From contig CAZJRI010000025.1 in NCBI GenBank assembly GCA_964548025.1, positions 1 to 46,077 of the forward strand: a DNA stretch of 46,077 nucleotides. Direction: 5' to 3'. Origin of the DNA: JAHRVQ01 sp964548025 (lineage in GTDB: Bacteria > Pseudomonadota > Gammaproteobacteria > Pseudomonadales > Azotimanducaceae). The notes under the pieces were generated by a model. The model had not been told where the DNA came from. It searched no databases and saw nothing but the letters and a program-made list of their open reading frames with translations. The position numbers were made by a program, and so were the translations under genes. The first letter of the stretch is position 1. Each line of letters starts with the position of its first letter. Shown piece after piece: positions 25,633 to 33,472 of this stretch.

Positions 25633-26874
25633 ATGGACTTTGAAGACACAGAACAAGAAGCAGCATTTCGACATGAGGTTCGTACCTGGCTGGACAAGAA
25701 TGCGAGGCGTAAATCGCATCCTAACGAGACCTGGGCATCTACCCTCACCGACAAGAGCACGGACAATATCGTCCGACTGGCGAGGGAATTTCAGCTCAAG
25801 AAGTATGAGGACGGCTGGGCATGCCTGCACTGGCCCAAAGAATATGGGGGTCGTGGTTGCACTTCAATTGAACGTGTCATTTACGGGCAAGAAGAAGCCA
25901 ACTACATACTGCCACGCGGCGTTTTTGATATCGGCCAGGGTATGGCAGGCCCGATTCTGATGTCCTACGCCACAGATGAACAAAAGAGCCGTTATTTGCA
26001 GCCAATGGCCAAGGGAGACGAAATCTGGTGTCAACTATTCAGCGAATCCAGCGCCGGGTCGGATCTGGCGGGCCTGCGCATGAAGGCAGAACAAGATGGT
26101 GATGAGTGGACACTCTCAGGTGAAAAAATCTGGACGTCCGGTGCCCACTACTGTGACTACGGCATCATCGTTGCCCGATCAGACCCCAATACAGCCAAGC
26201 ACAGAGGTCTGACCTTCTTTTTCGTCGATCTAAAGTCACCGGGTATCACCATATTGCCTATTAAACAGATTACCGGCAGTTCACATTTCAATTCTGTTGT
26301 ATTCGATGACGTCAAAGTACCAGATTCACAACGACTGGGAAAAGTCGGTGATGGCTGGCGGGTCGCTATGGCAACCCTGATGAATGAGCGGGTATCTGTC
26401 GGCGATGCACCCGGGCCTGACTTTGAACAGATATTCTCCTTAACCTCGACCCTTACGCTGAATGGAAAACCGGCTGTTGAAAATGATGCAATCCGAAGTC
26501 AGTTAGCCAGATGGTATTGCCAGACAGCAGGACTTAAATATACGAAGATGCGATCTGTTTCTGCTCTATCCAGGGGTTCAACACCAGGACCGGAAAACTC
26601 CATCACCAAGCTGGTCAGCGCAAAGAAAGCGCAGGAGATCGCCAAACTCGGTGTGGACCTGATGGGTATGGCAGGCGTTATCAGAGACCCGGAACTGGTA
26701 GAGAGTGATGCCCAGTTTCAACAGGCTTATCTTCAATCGCCAGCCATGAGAATTGCCGGAGGAACCGATGAGATCCTTCGAAACATTATCGCAGAACGAG
26801 TCCTCGGACTACCCCAGGATCCAAGAGCAGACAAGGGGTTAACGTTTAAGGAAATCCCAACAGGGTCCAAGTAG
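25633..26874 (+). CDS. Acyl-CoA dehydrogenase family protein, long subunit type
   Basis: A 413-residue acyl-CoA dehydrogenase. It shows CLHWPKEYGGRG, QLFSESSAGSDLAGLRMKAEQDGDEWTLSGEKIWTSGAHYCDYG (FAD- and substrate-binding middle domain) and the terminal RIAGGTDEILRNIIAERVLGLP. The glutamate that acts as base in medium-chain enzymes (EGT) is Gly here (GGT), as in related FadE subunits, so the base must lie elsewhere or in a partner subunit. The ATG at 25633 has AAGG seven bases upstream and starts the conserved domain; an in-frame ATG 57 bases earlier is less likely. It is the last gene of the operon, 109 nt after the first dehydrogenase. Confidence 0.9.
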   Translation: MDFEDTEQEAAFRHEVRTWLDKNARRKSHPNETWASTLTDKSTDNIVRLAREFQLKKYEDGWACLHWPKEYGGRGCTSIERVIYGQEEANYILPRGVFDIGQGMAGPILMSYATDEQKSRYLQPMAKGDEIWCQLFSESSAGSDLAGLRMKAEQDGDEWTLSGEKIWTSGAHYCDYGIIVARSDPNTAKHRGLTFFFVDLKSPGITILPIKQITGSSHFNSVVFDDVKVPDSQRLGKVGDGWRVAMATLMNERVSVGDAPGPDFEQIFSLTSTLTLNGKPAVENDAIRSQLARWYCQTAGLKYTKMRSVSALSRGSTPGPENSITKLVSAKKAQEIAKLGVDLMGMAGVIRDPELVESDAQFQQAYLQSPAMRIAGGTDEILRNIIAERVLGLPQDPRADKGLTFKEIPTGSK

Positions 26875-26899
26875 CTGAAGCGTTAACAATTATTATTTT

Positions 26900-27895
26900 C
26901 TAGACCTTGAAGCACTCGGTAATCGCCACCAGGTTCTCCATGGTCCGGTCTGGTTTCATACCGATGCTGGGCGAATAGAAGAGTGCGTGCTCTGCAAGGC
27001 CATCCCATTGCTTGAACTGATCGCGAACTTCATCCGGCGTCCCCGCAATCGCTATGGCATCGATCATTTCATCTGTCACCGCGGCTACCATCGCACCGAA
27101 GTCTCCTTTTCTGAACGCGGCTGCGATGGTCTCTCCAATCTCACGCCAACCACTCACGTCAAGAATCGTGTGATACAGTGAGGTTGTATAGTAGAAAGCG
27201 ATTTGCGCACGAACTTCATTTCTTGCCTGCTCACGATTTTCAGATATGGAACACAGAACATAAGGAGCCAGTTCACAGGATGAACCCTCAAGAATTGGCA
27301 TAACAACTTCTTTGATATATTTTCTCGTGTACACAGGATGACCAATTAGACCATCAGCATGTTGCGCTGCACAGCGCACCATATGCTTGTTAACCCCTGC
27401 AAGGTAGATTGGCACTCGTTCACGAACAGGTCTTGCCCGCGCAAACTGCGGGATGTCTATCTGATAGTGTTCACCTTCATACTTCAGTCCACCGCCCTTG
27501 CAGGACTTGAAGTAGGTATTGATCAGCTCAATGGCTTCCCTCATTCTGGGTACCGGAGGCGAATCAAAAGGAATTGAATACCATTTCTCGTTCATGGTCT
27601 TGGTGCCACTGCCGAGGCCCAGAATGCACCGCCCATTTGATATCTCATCAATATCCATTGCCCCGGACGCAGCCAGCATTGGCGTTCTCATAAAGGCATA
27701 AGCAATGGCGCTGCCGATCTGAACACGCTCCGTGGCAGACGCAACTGCAGCCATTCTCACCAGACCGTGCTGATGATAAAACTCTGTTGTCCACACGGAA
27801 TCAAATCCTGCTGACTCAGCTTTCTGTGCTGCGGCGATCTGATCGCTGATAGCGGTGGCAGAAAGTATCAATCCCTGCTTAATCTTTGTATTCAT
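26900..27895 (-). CDS. LLM-class (luciferase-like) flavin-dependent oxidoreductase
   Basis: A 331-residue TIM-barrel protein of the bacterial luciferase superfamily, which uses F420 or FMN. Segments include AESAGFDSVWTTEFYHQHGLVRMAAVASATERVQIGSAIAYAFMRTPMLAASGAMDIDEISNGRCILGLGSG, near residues 25-100. Later come PVRERVPIYLAGVNKHMVRCAAQHADGLIGHP and IAGTPDEVRDQFKQW. The ATG at 27895, with GAGG eight bases upstream, is preferred to one 45 nt earlier. It is divergent from a MarR regulator across 82 nt, which suggests control by it. A mono-oxygenase or hydride-transfer role in the surrounding catabolic island is likely; the cofactor cannot be settled here. Confidence 0.88.
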   Translation of the reverse strand: MNTKIKQGLILSATAISDQIAAAQKAESAGFDSVWTTEFYHQHGLVRMAAVASATERVQIGSAIAYAFMRTPMLAASGAMDIDEISNGRCILGLGSGTKTMNEKWYSIPFDSPPVPRMREAIELINTYFKSCKGGGLKYEGEHYQIDIPQFARARPVRERVPIYLAGVNKHMVRCAAQHADGLIGHPVYTRKYIKEVVMPILEGSSCELAPYVLCSISENREQARNEVRAQIAFYYTTSLYHTILDVSGWREIGETIAAAFRKGDFGAMVAAVTDEMIDAIAIAGTPDEVRDQFKQWDGLAEHALFYSPSIGMKPDRTMENLVAITECFKV

Positions 27896-27977
27896 GGTGA
27901 ATCCTCTTCTGATTGACGTGTAGTTTTCTATACGGAGCAAACATTGTGTACACTACGCTCATTCTCCGGAGTAATAA
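27896..27977. promoter_or_regulatory. 82-nt divergent promoter region of the LLM and MarR genes
   Basis: Two 8-bp perfect palindromes are visible: GTGTACAC (27946-27953) and CTCCGGAG (27964-27971). The second overlaps the GGAG ribosome-binding site of the MarR gene. Either could be a MarR operator. The 20-bp palindrome found elsewhere in the island is absent here. Confidence 0.5.
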
Positions 27978-28439
27978 ATGCAGCGTTCGCAACTTGAGAA
28001 AGATCTTCGTATTGGATATCTGATCACAGATATTGCCCGATTGATGACGACCCAGTACAACCGTATCATGAAGCCCACCGGTCTAACCCGCGCGCAATGG
28101 CGCGTCATCCTTCAATTGAATCGTCACGATGGTCAAACCCAATCCGAATTGGCACACCTGCTGGCTATGGGTAAGGTTTCTGTAGGTGGATTGATAGACA
28201 GACTGGAAGAAAGTGACTGGGTTGAACGCAAGGCAGACCCGAACGATCGCCGGATAAACAGAGTTTATCTTACAAGCAAAGCACATGAGATTGACGATCA
28301 GATGACACATACCGGATATCAGCTTTTTAATCAAACCTTCAGAAACCTCAGTGAAGATGAACGGGCGACGCTGGTTGATCTTCTGATCGCAGTAAAACGA
28401 AATCTGTCTGAAGAAATCCCCATGGACGACGAACCCTGA
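27978..28439 (+). CDS. MarR-family transcriptional regulator
   Basis: A 153-residue winged-helix regulator. The DNA-binding core reads GLTRAQWRVILQLNRHDGQTQSELAHLLAMGKVSVGGLIDRLEESDWVERKADPNDRRINRVYLT, near residues 35-100, with the wing residues DPNDRR. N- and C-terminal helices form the dimer. It is divergent from the LLM oxidoreductase and convergent, with only 5 nt between, with the PaaG-like gene. MarR proteins often respond to aromatic or CoA-thioester ligands, so it may sense a pathway intermediate. Whether it also binds the distant 20-bp palindromes is open. Confidence 0.93.
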   Translation: MQRSQLEKDLRIGYLITDIARLMTTQYNRIMKPTGLTRAQWRVILQLNRHDGQTQSELAHLLAMGKVSVGGLIDRLEESDWVERKADPNDRRINRVYLTSKAHEIDDQMTHTGYQLFNQTFRNLSEDERATLVDLLIAVKRNLSEEIPMDDEP

Positions 28440-28444
28440 TTGGT

Positions 28445-29218
28445 CTAATTCCCTTTGAAGACAGGCGTACGATTATCAAAAAAAGCACCGATACCTTCAG
28501 CAAAGTCAGCACTTGCCATACAATCCTTCTGCAATCGACCTTCCTCCGAGAAGACATCGGCATAGGTACTGGCAAACGAATCTCTCATAAGCCGCTTCGT
28601 CAGTCCCATCGACATCGGTGCTCTTTTAGCCAGTTCAGTGGCCCATTTTATCGTTTCGATATTTAGTTCATCCCTCTCTACAACCTTATTGGCAATACCC
28701 AAACCAAAACACTCATCAGCAGAGAGCTTCCCCCCTTCAATAGCCAGTTGGTATGCACGCTGATAGCCTATTGCCCTTGGTAACAGCCAGTTCGCGCCAC
28801 AATCCGGGATCAATCCGAGATTCGAAAATGCCAGAAGCAAATAAGCATCTTTCGACATCACAACCAGATCGCAAAGCAACGCCAGTGCACAACCTGCACC
28901 AGCCGCAGCGCCCTGAATGCTGCCAATGACTGGTTTTTCAAGTTCCGCGATTGCAACGAAACAGGGTTTATAGTGTTCTTCGATCACCTGTTCCGCCGAA
29001 GCGAAACCCGTCGTTACTGCAAGGTCAGCACCTGAACAGAAACCATCGCCATTACCGTTTAATACGATGACGCGAATATCCTTATCCCCGCCTGCCTGCT
29101 CGATTACTTCTTTCATCAACCCGAGTGTCGCTGGTTCCAGTGCATTCCTGCTCCCGGGTCTGTTCAGCGTTACAGTGGCAATGTCGTTATCTACGCTATA
29201 AAGAACCGTACTTTCCAT
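28445..29218 (-). CDS. Enoyl-CoA hydratase/isomerase, PaaG-like
   Basis: A 257-residue crotonase-fold protein of standard length. Oxyanion-hole segments are GDGFCSGADL and GAAAGAGCALALLCDL. The segment LIPDCGANWLLPRAIG carries Asp139 where PaaG-type isomerases have their catalytic Asp, instead of the second Glu of hydratases. An isomerase or ring-opening role on an epoxy- or enoyl-CoA is therefore more likely than simple hydration. It is the last gene of a four-gene minus-strand operon (dehydrogenase, thioesterase, synthetase, isomerase), 21 nt after the synthetase stop. Confidence 0.88.
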   Translation of the reverse strand: MESTVLYSVDNDIATVTLNRPGSRNALEPATLGLMKEVIEQAGGDKDIRVIVLNGNGDGFCSGADLAVTTGFASAEQVIEEHYKPCFVAIAELEKPVIGSIQGAAAGAGCALALLCDLVVMSKDAYLLLAFSNLGLIPDCGANWLLPRAIGYQRAYQLAIEGGKLSADECFGLGIANKVVERDELNIETIKWATELAKRAPMSMGLTKRLMRDSFASTYADVFSEEGRLQKDCMASADFAEGIGAFFDNRTPVFKGN

Positions 29219-29239
29219 TCTATTGCTGGCTCCCCTTAA

Positions 29240-30796
29240 TCAAAAAAACTGCTTCTTCAATTGATTCTTGAGAATCTTACCCAGGTGATTCCTTGGTAAT
29301 TCATCCACCCGTTTCAGATCGGTTATTCTCTGATGCTTGTTGAGCAGGTTATTGATCCACACCATTAGACTCTCAACAGTCTCTTCTGAACCTTCCTCCA
29401 AGACGACAACGGCTATGGGGGACTCTCCCCATTTCTCACTTGGGGCACCTAATACCGCGACTTCACTAATCTGGGGGTGCTTTGAGATGACACTTTCAAG
29501 ATCAGAAGCGTATATATTCATACCTCCCGAGATAATCATGTCTTTCTTGCGATCTTTCAGATAGAGATAACCATCTTCATCCAGGTATCCCATGTCTCCG
29601 CTACGAATGTACCTATTTGATTCATTGTCCAGCCAATACAATGTCTCACTCGCGCTGGCGTTGTTCAGGTAGCCGTCCATTTGAAGAGCAGATCGACCGA
29701 CGATCTCACCAATCATTCCCTGCTCGACTTCAACGCCTTCGTCATCGATGATTTTCAACTCACAGCCACTGGTTGGCTGACCCACGGAATCAAGTTTATT
29801 GGGCGAGTGATTAACTGATAACGCTGTCGTTACACCACCCTCTGTCAGCGAAAAGAGTTCAAGCATTTCTCCGGGCATTCTTTCTGCAATTTCCGCTTTT
29901 AATTCAGCGCTGGATGGCGCACTGCCTCCGAACTTGAATTTCAGGCTGGACAGATCGAAATTATCATAGTCTTCATAGGCCAGTAGTCTCTTGTATTGTT
30001 CAGGTACAAGCATGGCGTGAGTCACCTGTCTGGACTCAACACTTTGCAAAAATATCGGGACATCAAATTTACTCATGATGACATTACAGCCACCGCCATA
30101 GATCGTTGGCATCCAGCTCGAGAGCGCACCCAGCGAATATAGTGGTGTAGAAATAATATTGATCGCTGATTCATCGAATGCGAGCAGACTCATGGTTCTT
30201 GTCTGTAGCATTCTGGTGGCATGGGATAGAATTATCCCCTTGGGTATACCGGTCGTACCTGAACTATAGAGAACGCAAAATGTATCCTTCTCCGATATCC
30301 TGATGTTCGGATAAACAGTACTTGCGTCCCCAATCCACTCATCCACATGAGTGACATCCTGTTCTCTGAAATCCAGTCCAATCAGCCGGGGTTTCTTCTG
30401 GTCTTCCAGGCCAGCCCCCGCCGGAGGATCAGTCTCGACCAGCGGAAGAAACTCCTTATCCAACAAGAGCAGGTCAGGGTCTGCATCCAGAAGGATCGCA
30501 GCCAGGGTTGATTTGTTAATCATGGTTGGCATGGGTATGAAACAGGCTCCGGCGGTCAGGATGCCTGCCAGCGCCTTTGAGTAGGATATAGAATTTCGAC
30601 CGAGAACAGACACTCGAGCGCCTTTGCCAATGCCTGATGCCAACAGGCGATTCGCTATTCTGTTTACGTCATCTGAGAAACTTCGCCAGTTGATGGACAC
30701 CTCTCCGTCATGGAATGCCATATTCTCTGAGAAATGACGACCATGACTGTCTATCCGGGCAGGAAGTGAATCTTCAACTTCAGGAGACCAGTTCAT
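29240..30796 (-). CDS. Class I AMP-binding acyl-CoA synthetase
   Basis: A 518-residue ANL-superfamily ligase. Motifs are FCVLYSSGTTGIPKGIILSH (P-loop), LFSLTEGGVTT, YIRSGDMGYLDEDGYLYLKDRKKDMIISGG near residues 395-425, and the catalytic C-terminal lysine in HLGKILK. The ATG at 30796 has AGGTG seven bases upstream and lies 14 nt after the thioesterase stop; an in-frame ATG 54 nt earlier would overlap that gene and add a non-homologous leader. It is the second synthetase of the island and differs clearly from the one at 22786, so the two probably activate different acids. Confidence 0.9.
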   Translation of the reverse strand: MNWSPEVEDSLPARIDSHGRHFSENMAFHDGEVSINWRSFSDDVNRIANRLLASGIGKGARVSVLGRNSISYSKALAGILTAGACFIPMPTMINKSTLAAILLDADPDLLLLDKEFLPLVETDPPAGAGLEDQKKPRLIGLDFREQDVTHVDEWIGDASTVYPNIRISEKDTFCVLYSSGTTGIPKGIILSHATRMLQTRTMSLLAFDESAINIISTPLYSLGALSSWMPTIYGGGCNVIMSKFDVPIFLQSVESRQVTHAMLVPEQYKRLLAYEDYDNFDLSSLKFKFGGSAPSSAELKAEIAERMPGEMLELFSLTEGGVTTALSVNHSPNKLDSVGQPTSGCELKIIDDEGVEVEQGMIGEIVGRSALQMDGYLNNASASETLYWLDNESNRYIRSGDMGYLDEDGYLYLKDRKKDMIISGGMNIYASDLESVISKHPQISEVAVLGAPSEKWGESPIAVVVLEEGSEETVESLMVWINNLLNKHQRITDLKRVDELPRNHLGKILKNQLKKQFF

Positions 30797-30810
30797 TCGA
30801 TAACACCTGA

Positions 30811-31662
30811 TCAGGTAACAATTCGGTAGAGTATTGTTCCTCTGGCACAAACTCGCTGGGAGTTAACGCCAGAAACCTCAACATCTGAGTAGAATATTTC
30901 ATTGTCCTGATGGGTGACCCGGGCATGTGCGACCAGATCTTCTGCTGGCGGTGTTTCAATTAACTGAGCCTGCATACTGGGTGTTGAAGCTTTATAAGCC
31001 CCGGGTCCGGTAACGGCCCAACCGGCCATTGCACCAGCGGTATCCAGAAGTGCCAGTGCGGCACCTTCATGGGTACCGCCAGAAGTATTATCAAGATGTG
31101 ATTCTTGCCAGGGCATCTTCAATCTGGCGAGACCGCCGTCCATATGTTCTATCTGAATGCCACGTTTGTGTATAAACGGCACCATGCCTGTAATGGCAGG
31201 TCCCATGTCTCCCGGATTTGAACCCGGTGCCTCGATACTCGTTGCCGGGCCAACTGTTGCTTCTGCACCTTTACGACCCCGGATCATCAATGTTGCATGA
31301 GACACATCTTTACCGGCCTCGCTGGTACAGGTGACTTCAACGAAGGCCAGTTCTTTACCACGACGAAGCAGTTTCGCTCTGGCGGTGACCCCTTCACTTA
31401 TCGCAGCAGACAGGTAGTTAATTTGAAATGCAGTGGTGTGGAATGGACCCACTTCATCTCCCAGCACTTGTTGCGCGCTCGCCTGCGCTCCGATTATCGA
31501 CAGAGAAGCATATACTCCACCATGAAGGGCGCCGCCAGGATTGGAGTTATCTTCCTTGTAAGGCAATTGCAGCGTAGCCCCCTCGTCAGTTAGTTCGTCC
31601 AGCTGAACGCCCAAAGTAGCGCTATAGGCAGAAGTCTCCACCCAGCTTTTTATACCAGCCAT
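30811..31662 (-). CDS. PaaI-type thioesterase with two hotdog domains
   Basis: A 283-residue protein made of two 4HBT hotdog domains. The first (about 1-135) has NPGGALHGGVYASLSIIGAQA, and the second (about 160-283) has NTSGGTHEGAALALLDTAGAMAGW. In both, the H-x-G pattern of PaaI/ACOT13-like thioesterases is kept, with a Glu in the second copy (THEGA). It probably hydrolyses acyl-CoA intermediates. GAGG lies eight bases before the ATG, 13 nt after the dehydrogenase stop. It is not closely similar to the TesB-like protein in the other operon, so thioesterase function recurs with a different family. Confidence 0.85.
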   Translation of the reverse strand: MAGIKSWVETSAYSATLGVQLDELTDEGATLQLPYKEDNSNPGGALHGGVYASLSIIGAQASAQQVLGDEVGPFHTTAFQINYLSAAISEGVTARAKLLRRGKELAFVEVTCTSEAGKDVSHATLMIRGRKGAEATVGPATSIEAPGSNPGDMGPAITGMVPFIHKRGIQIEHMDGGLARLKMPWQESHLDNTSGGTHEGAALALLDTAGAMAGWAVTGPGAYKASTPSMQAQLIETPPAEDLVAHARVTHQDNEIFYSDVEVSGVNSQRVCARGTILYRIVT

Positions 31663-31675
31663 ATTAATTTCCTCG

Positions 31676-32770
31676 TTAAAATTCAGGTATCAGACAGGAG
31701 TGAATAGACTCCTGGCCTTCAATTTCTCTTGCCAGTGTACGAATGGCGAGTTCCGCTTCTTCAAGTTTGAAATCGTGGGTATGCATTTCCTGCATAGGCA
31801 GGGTCCCCGATTCAATTGCTCTGATAGCAGACTGATAGCCGCTTGAGGTGACCCCAATCGCACCTTTGATCGTAATTTCTTTACCGACGATGATATCACT
31901 GATGAAATCGGGTATTGCCTTGAAACCTTTGACACCCGCGAGAACCACCGTGCCACCCATACGCACAAATGACAAAGCGTCTGTAACCGGCTTGGTTGCA
32001 TAGGAAGACACATCAACAACAACATCGACCCCTTTACCACCGGTTATCTCTTTTACCCGGTTTATCGCGTTCTCGTTGTCTACATCAATGACGTGATCTG
32101 CGCCATATAGTTTTGCAAGCTCAAGTTTTTTTGCATCCGCTTCAAGACCCGTGACGATGATGTTGCTTGCACCTGCCTGTTTACAGGCAATAACACTTGC
32201 CAGCCCACGCTGTCCCGGTCCCATGATGACAACAGAGTCTCCAACTTTTGTTTGCGGGATCTCTACCGCCCAGCGAAATCCTGCACCCAGCGGATTAAAC
32301 ATAACAGCTATTTCAGGGGGGAGCTCACTGTCCATCTTGTGGATAACCGAATTTGCATCGAGAAACATATACTGTGCATAGGAGCCCCAGAGCCCGGGAT
32401 CATCACTCAGTGGTATATAGGAATAGATACGGCGGTCTGCACATAGATGATAGTTGCCACCGAGACAGGTTGAACAGGTATGACAAGCCAGCATTGTCTC
32501 AACGGCAACACGATCGCCAACATCGACCCCCCAACGACGCGCCGCGCGATCACCAATAGCAGCGATCTGCCCAAGCGGTTCATGCCCTGGTACAACAGGC
32601 ATGGGCGTGCCGAGAACACCCTCGAATTGTTCATAGTCACTACCGCAGATACCGCATGCTTCAATCTGCAGAATCGCACTATCTGCGTCTATCTGAGGCA
32701 TCGGCAGGTCCTGTCCCTGAATCTCTCTGATACCAGTCTGAACCATCGCGAAGGACGTTTTCGGCAACAT
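31676..32770 (-). CDS. Zinc-dependent alcohol dehydrogenase (MDR family), copy 2
   Basis: A 364-residue zinc dehydrogenase. It has GICGSDYEQF (catalytic Cys42), GHEPLG, the four-cysteine structural zinc cluster in MLACHTCSTCLGGNYHLC and the Rossmann segment IMGPGQRGLASV. It matches the dehydrogenase at 21670 along its whole length, including the C-terminus, so the two arose by duplication. It is the first gene of the minus-strand operon. A GAGGTGAT site precedes the ATG, and a strong promoter with an embedded operator lies just upstream. Probably it oxidises a secondary alcohol or hydroxy intermediate of the pathway. Confidence 0.92.
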   Translation of the reverse strand: MLPKTSFAMVQTGIREIQGQDLPMPQIDADSAILQIEACGICGSDYEQFEGVLGTPMPVVPGHEPLGQIAAIGDRAARRWGVDVGDRVAVETMLACHTCSTCLGGNYHLCADRRIYSYIPLSDDPGLWGSYAQYMFLDANSVIHKMDSELPPEIAVMFNPLGAGFRWAVEIPQTKVGDSVVIMGPGQRGLASVIACKQAGASNIIVTGLEADAKKLELAKLYGADHVIDVDNENAINRVKEITGGKGVDVVVDVSSYATKPVTDALSFVRMGGTVVLAGVKGFKAIPDFISDIIVGKEITIKGAIGVTSSGYQSAIRAIESGTLPMQEMHTHDFKLEEAELAIRTLAREIEGQESIHSCLIPEF

Positions 32771-32792
32771 AGATCACCTCTGAAATTAAGTA

Positions 32793-32821
32793 TTGATATA
32801 TATAATACGCATACGTACTAT
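32793..32821 (+). promoter_or_regulatory. Sigma-70-like promoter for the AhpD-like/MaoC operon
   Basis: TTGATA (32793-32798) and TACTAT (32816-32821) are 17 nt apart, close to the sigma-70 consensus. The -10 coincides with the right arm of the palindrome. It would drive the gene starting at 32857. Confidence 0.65.
32802..32821. promoter_or_regulatory. 20-bp palindromic operator, copy 2
   Basis: An 8-4-8 inverted repeat, arms ATAATACG and CGTACTAT around CATA, with one arm mismatch. It equals the reverse complement of the 19881-19900 element at 19 of 20 bases. It sits over the -10 hexamers of both divergent promoters, 31 nt from the dehydrogenase start and 35 nt from the AhpD-like start. Confidence 0.85.
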
Positions 32822-32830
32822 ATGTGACAA
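32802..32830 (-). promoter_or_regulatory. Sigma-70-like promoter for the dehydrogenase-led operon
   Basis: On the minus strand TTGTCA (32825-32830) and TATTAT (32802-32807) are 17 nt apart, close to the sigma-70 consensus. The -10 coincides with the left arm of the palindrome. It would drive the operon starting at 32770. Confidence 0.7.
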
Positions 32831-32856
32831 CATTAAAGTTCAGATCCTATTAAATC

Positions 32857-33423
32857 ATGAAAAACCCTCAACAAATCAAAACCTTAACGACAGAAGAAGC
32901 AGTTAAACGAGCGAATGAAGAAGGTGTCATCGAACAGATCGCTGTCCTGAATGTGTTTAGAACACTATTGCACCATCCGAAAGTGGCGAAAGCAGTCAAT
33001 GATCTGTTGCTAACGCTGCTGGGGGGAGGCAATCAGCTCGATGCGCGATTACGTGAACTGCTGATCATGCGAATCGGCTGGGCAACCGGCTGTGACTATG
33101 AGTGGACCCAGCACTGGAAGATCGCGCTTCAATCAGGACTCAGTGAGGAAGAAGTCCTGGCGGTCAAGGAATGGCAGACGGCAACTTGTCTGACTAATGA
33201 GGATCGGCAAATACTCGCGGCAACGGACGAAACACTGATTACCGGCATGATCTCCGAGGAGACCTGGAAGCGCTGCACAGAATTCCTGAATGCTGCCCAA
33301 ATGCTAGAACTCAATGTTGCCATCGGTGCCTGGCGTCTGATCTCTCAACTGGCCCGAAGCGCGGGGATTGAACTCGAAGAAGGTGTTGAATCCTGGCCAC
33401 CAGAGGGTGAATCACCCGCTTAA
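32857..33423 (+). CDS. Carboxymuconolactone decarboxylase/AhpD-like family protein
   Basis: A 188-residue helical protein of the AhpD-like superfamily. The core segment is LDARLRELLIMRIGWATGCDYEWTQHWKIALQSGLSEEEV, near residues 65-105, which matches the CMD pattern RE(L)xxLRVG..(C/N)..YEW..H. The AhpD CxxC redox pair is absent; a single Cys followed by YEW and a His three residues on is typical of the CMD-type subgroup. Many such proteins sit in catabolic operons without a known reaction. It is 49 nt upstream of the second MaoC gene, in the same direction. Confidence 0.85.
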   Translation: MKNPQQIKTLTTEEAVKRANEEGVIEQIAVLNVFRTLLHHPKVAKAVNDLLLTLLGGGNQLDARLRELLIMRIGWATGCDYEWTQHWKIALQSGLSEEEVLAVKEWQTATCLTNEDRQILAATDETLITGMISEETWKRCTEFLNAAQMLELNVAIGAWRLISQLARSAGIELEEGVESWPPEGESPA

Positions 33424-33472
33424 TCTGAAACCGAAAACATATTGACTGAAACGAAGACAGGAACGAAACGAA

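Noticed and set aside
27946..27971. A third copy of the 20-bp operator in the MarR/LLM region
   Set aside because: Only short unrelated palindromes (GTGTACAC, CTCCGGAG) are present; the ATAGTACG arms are absent.
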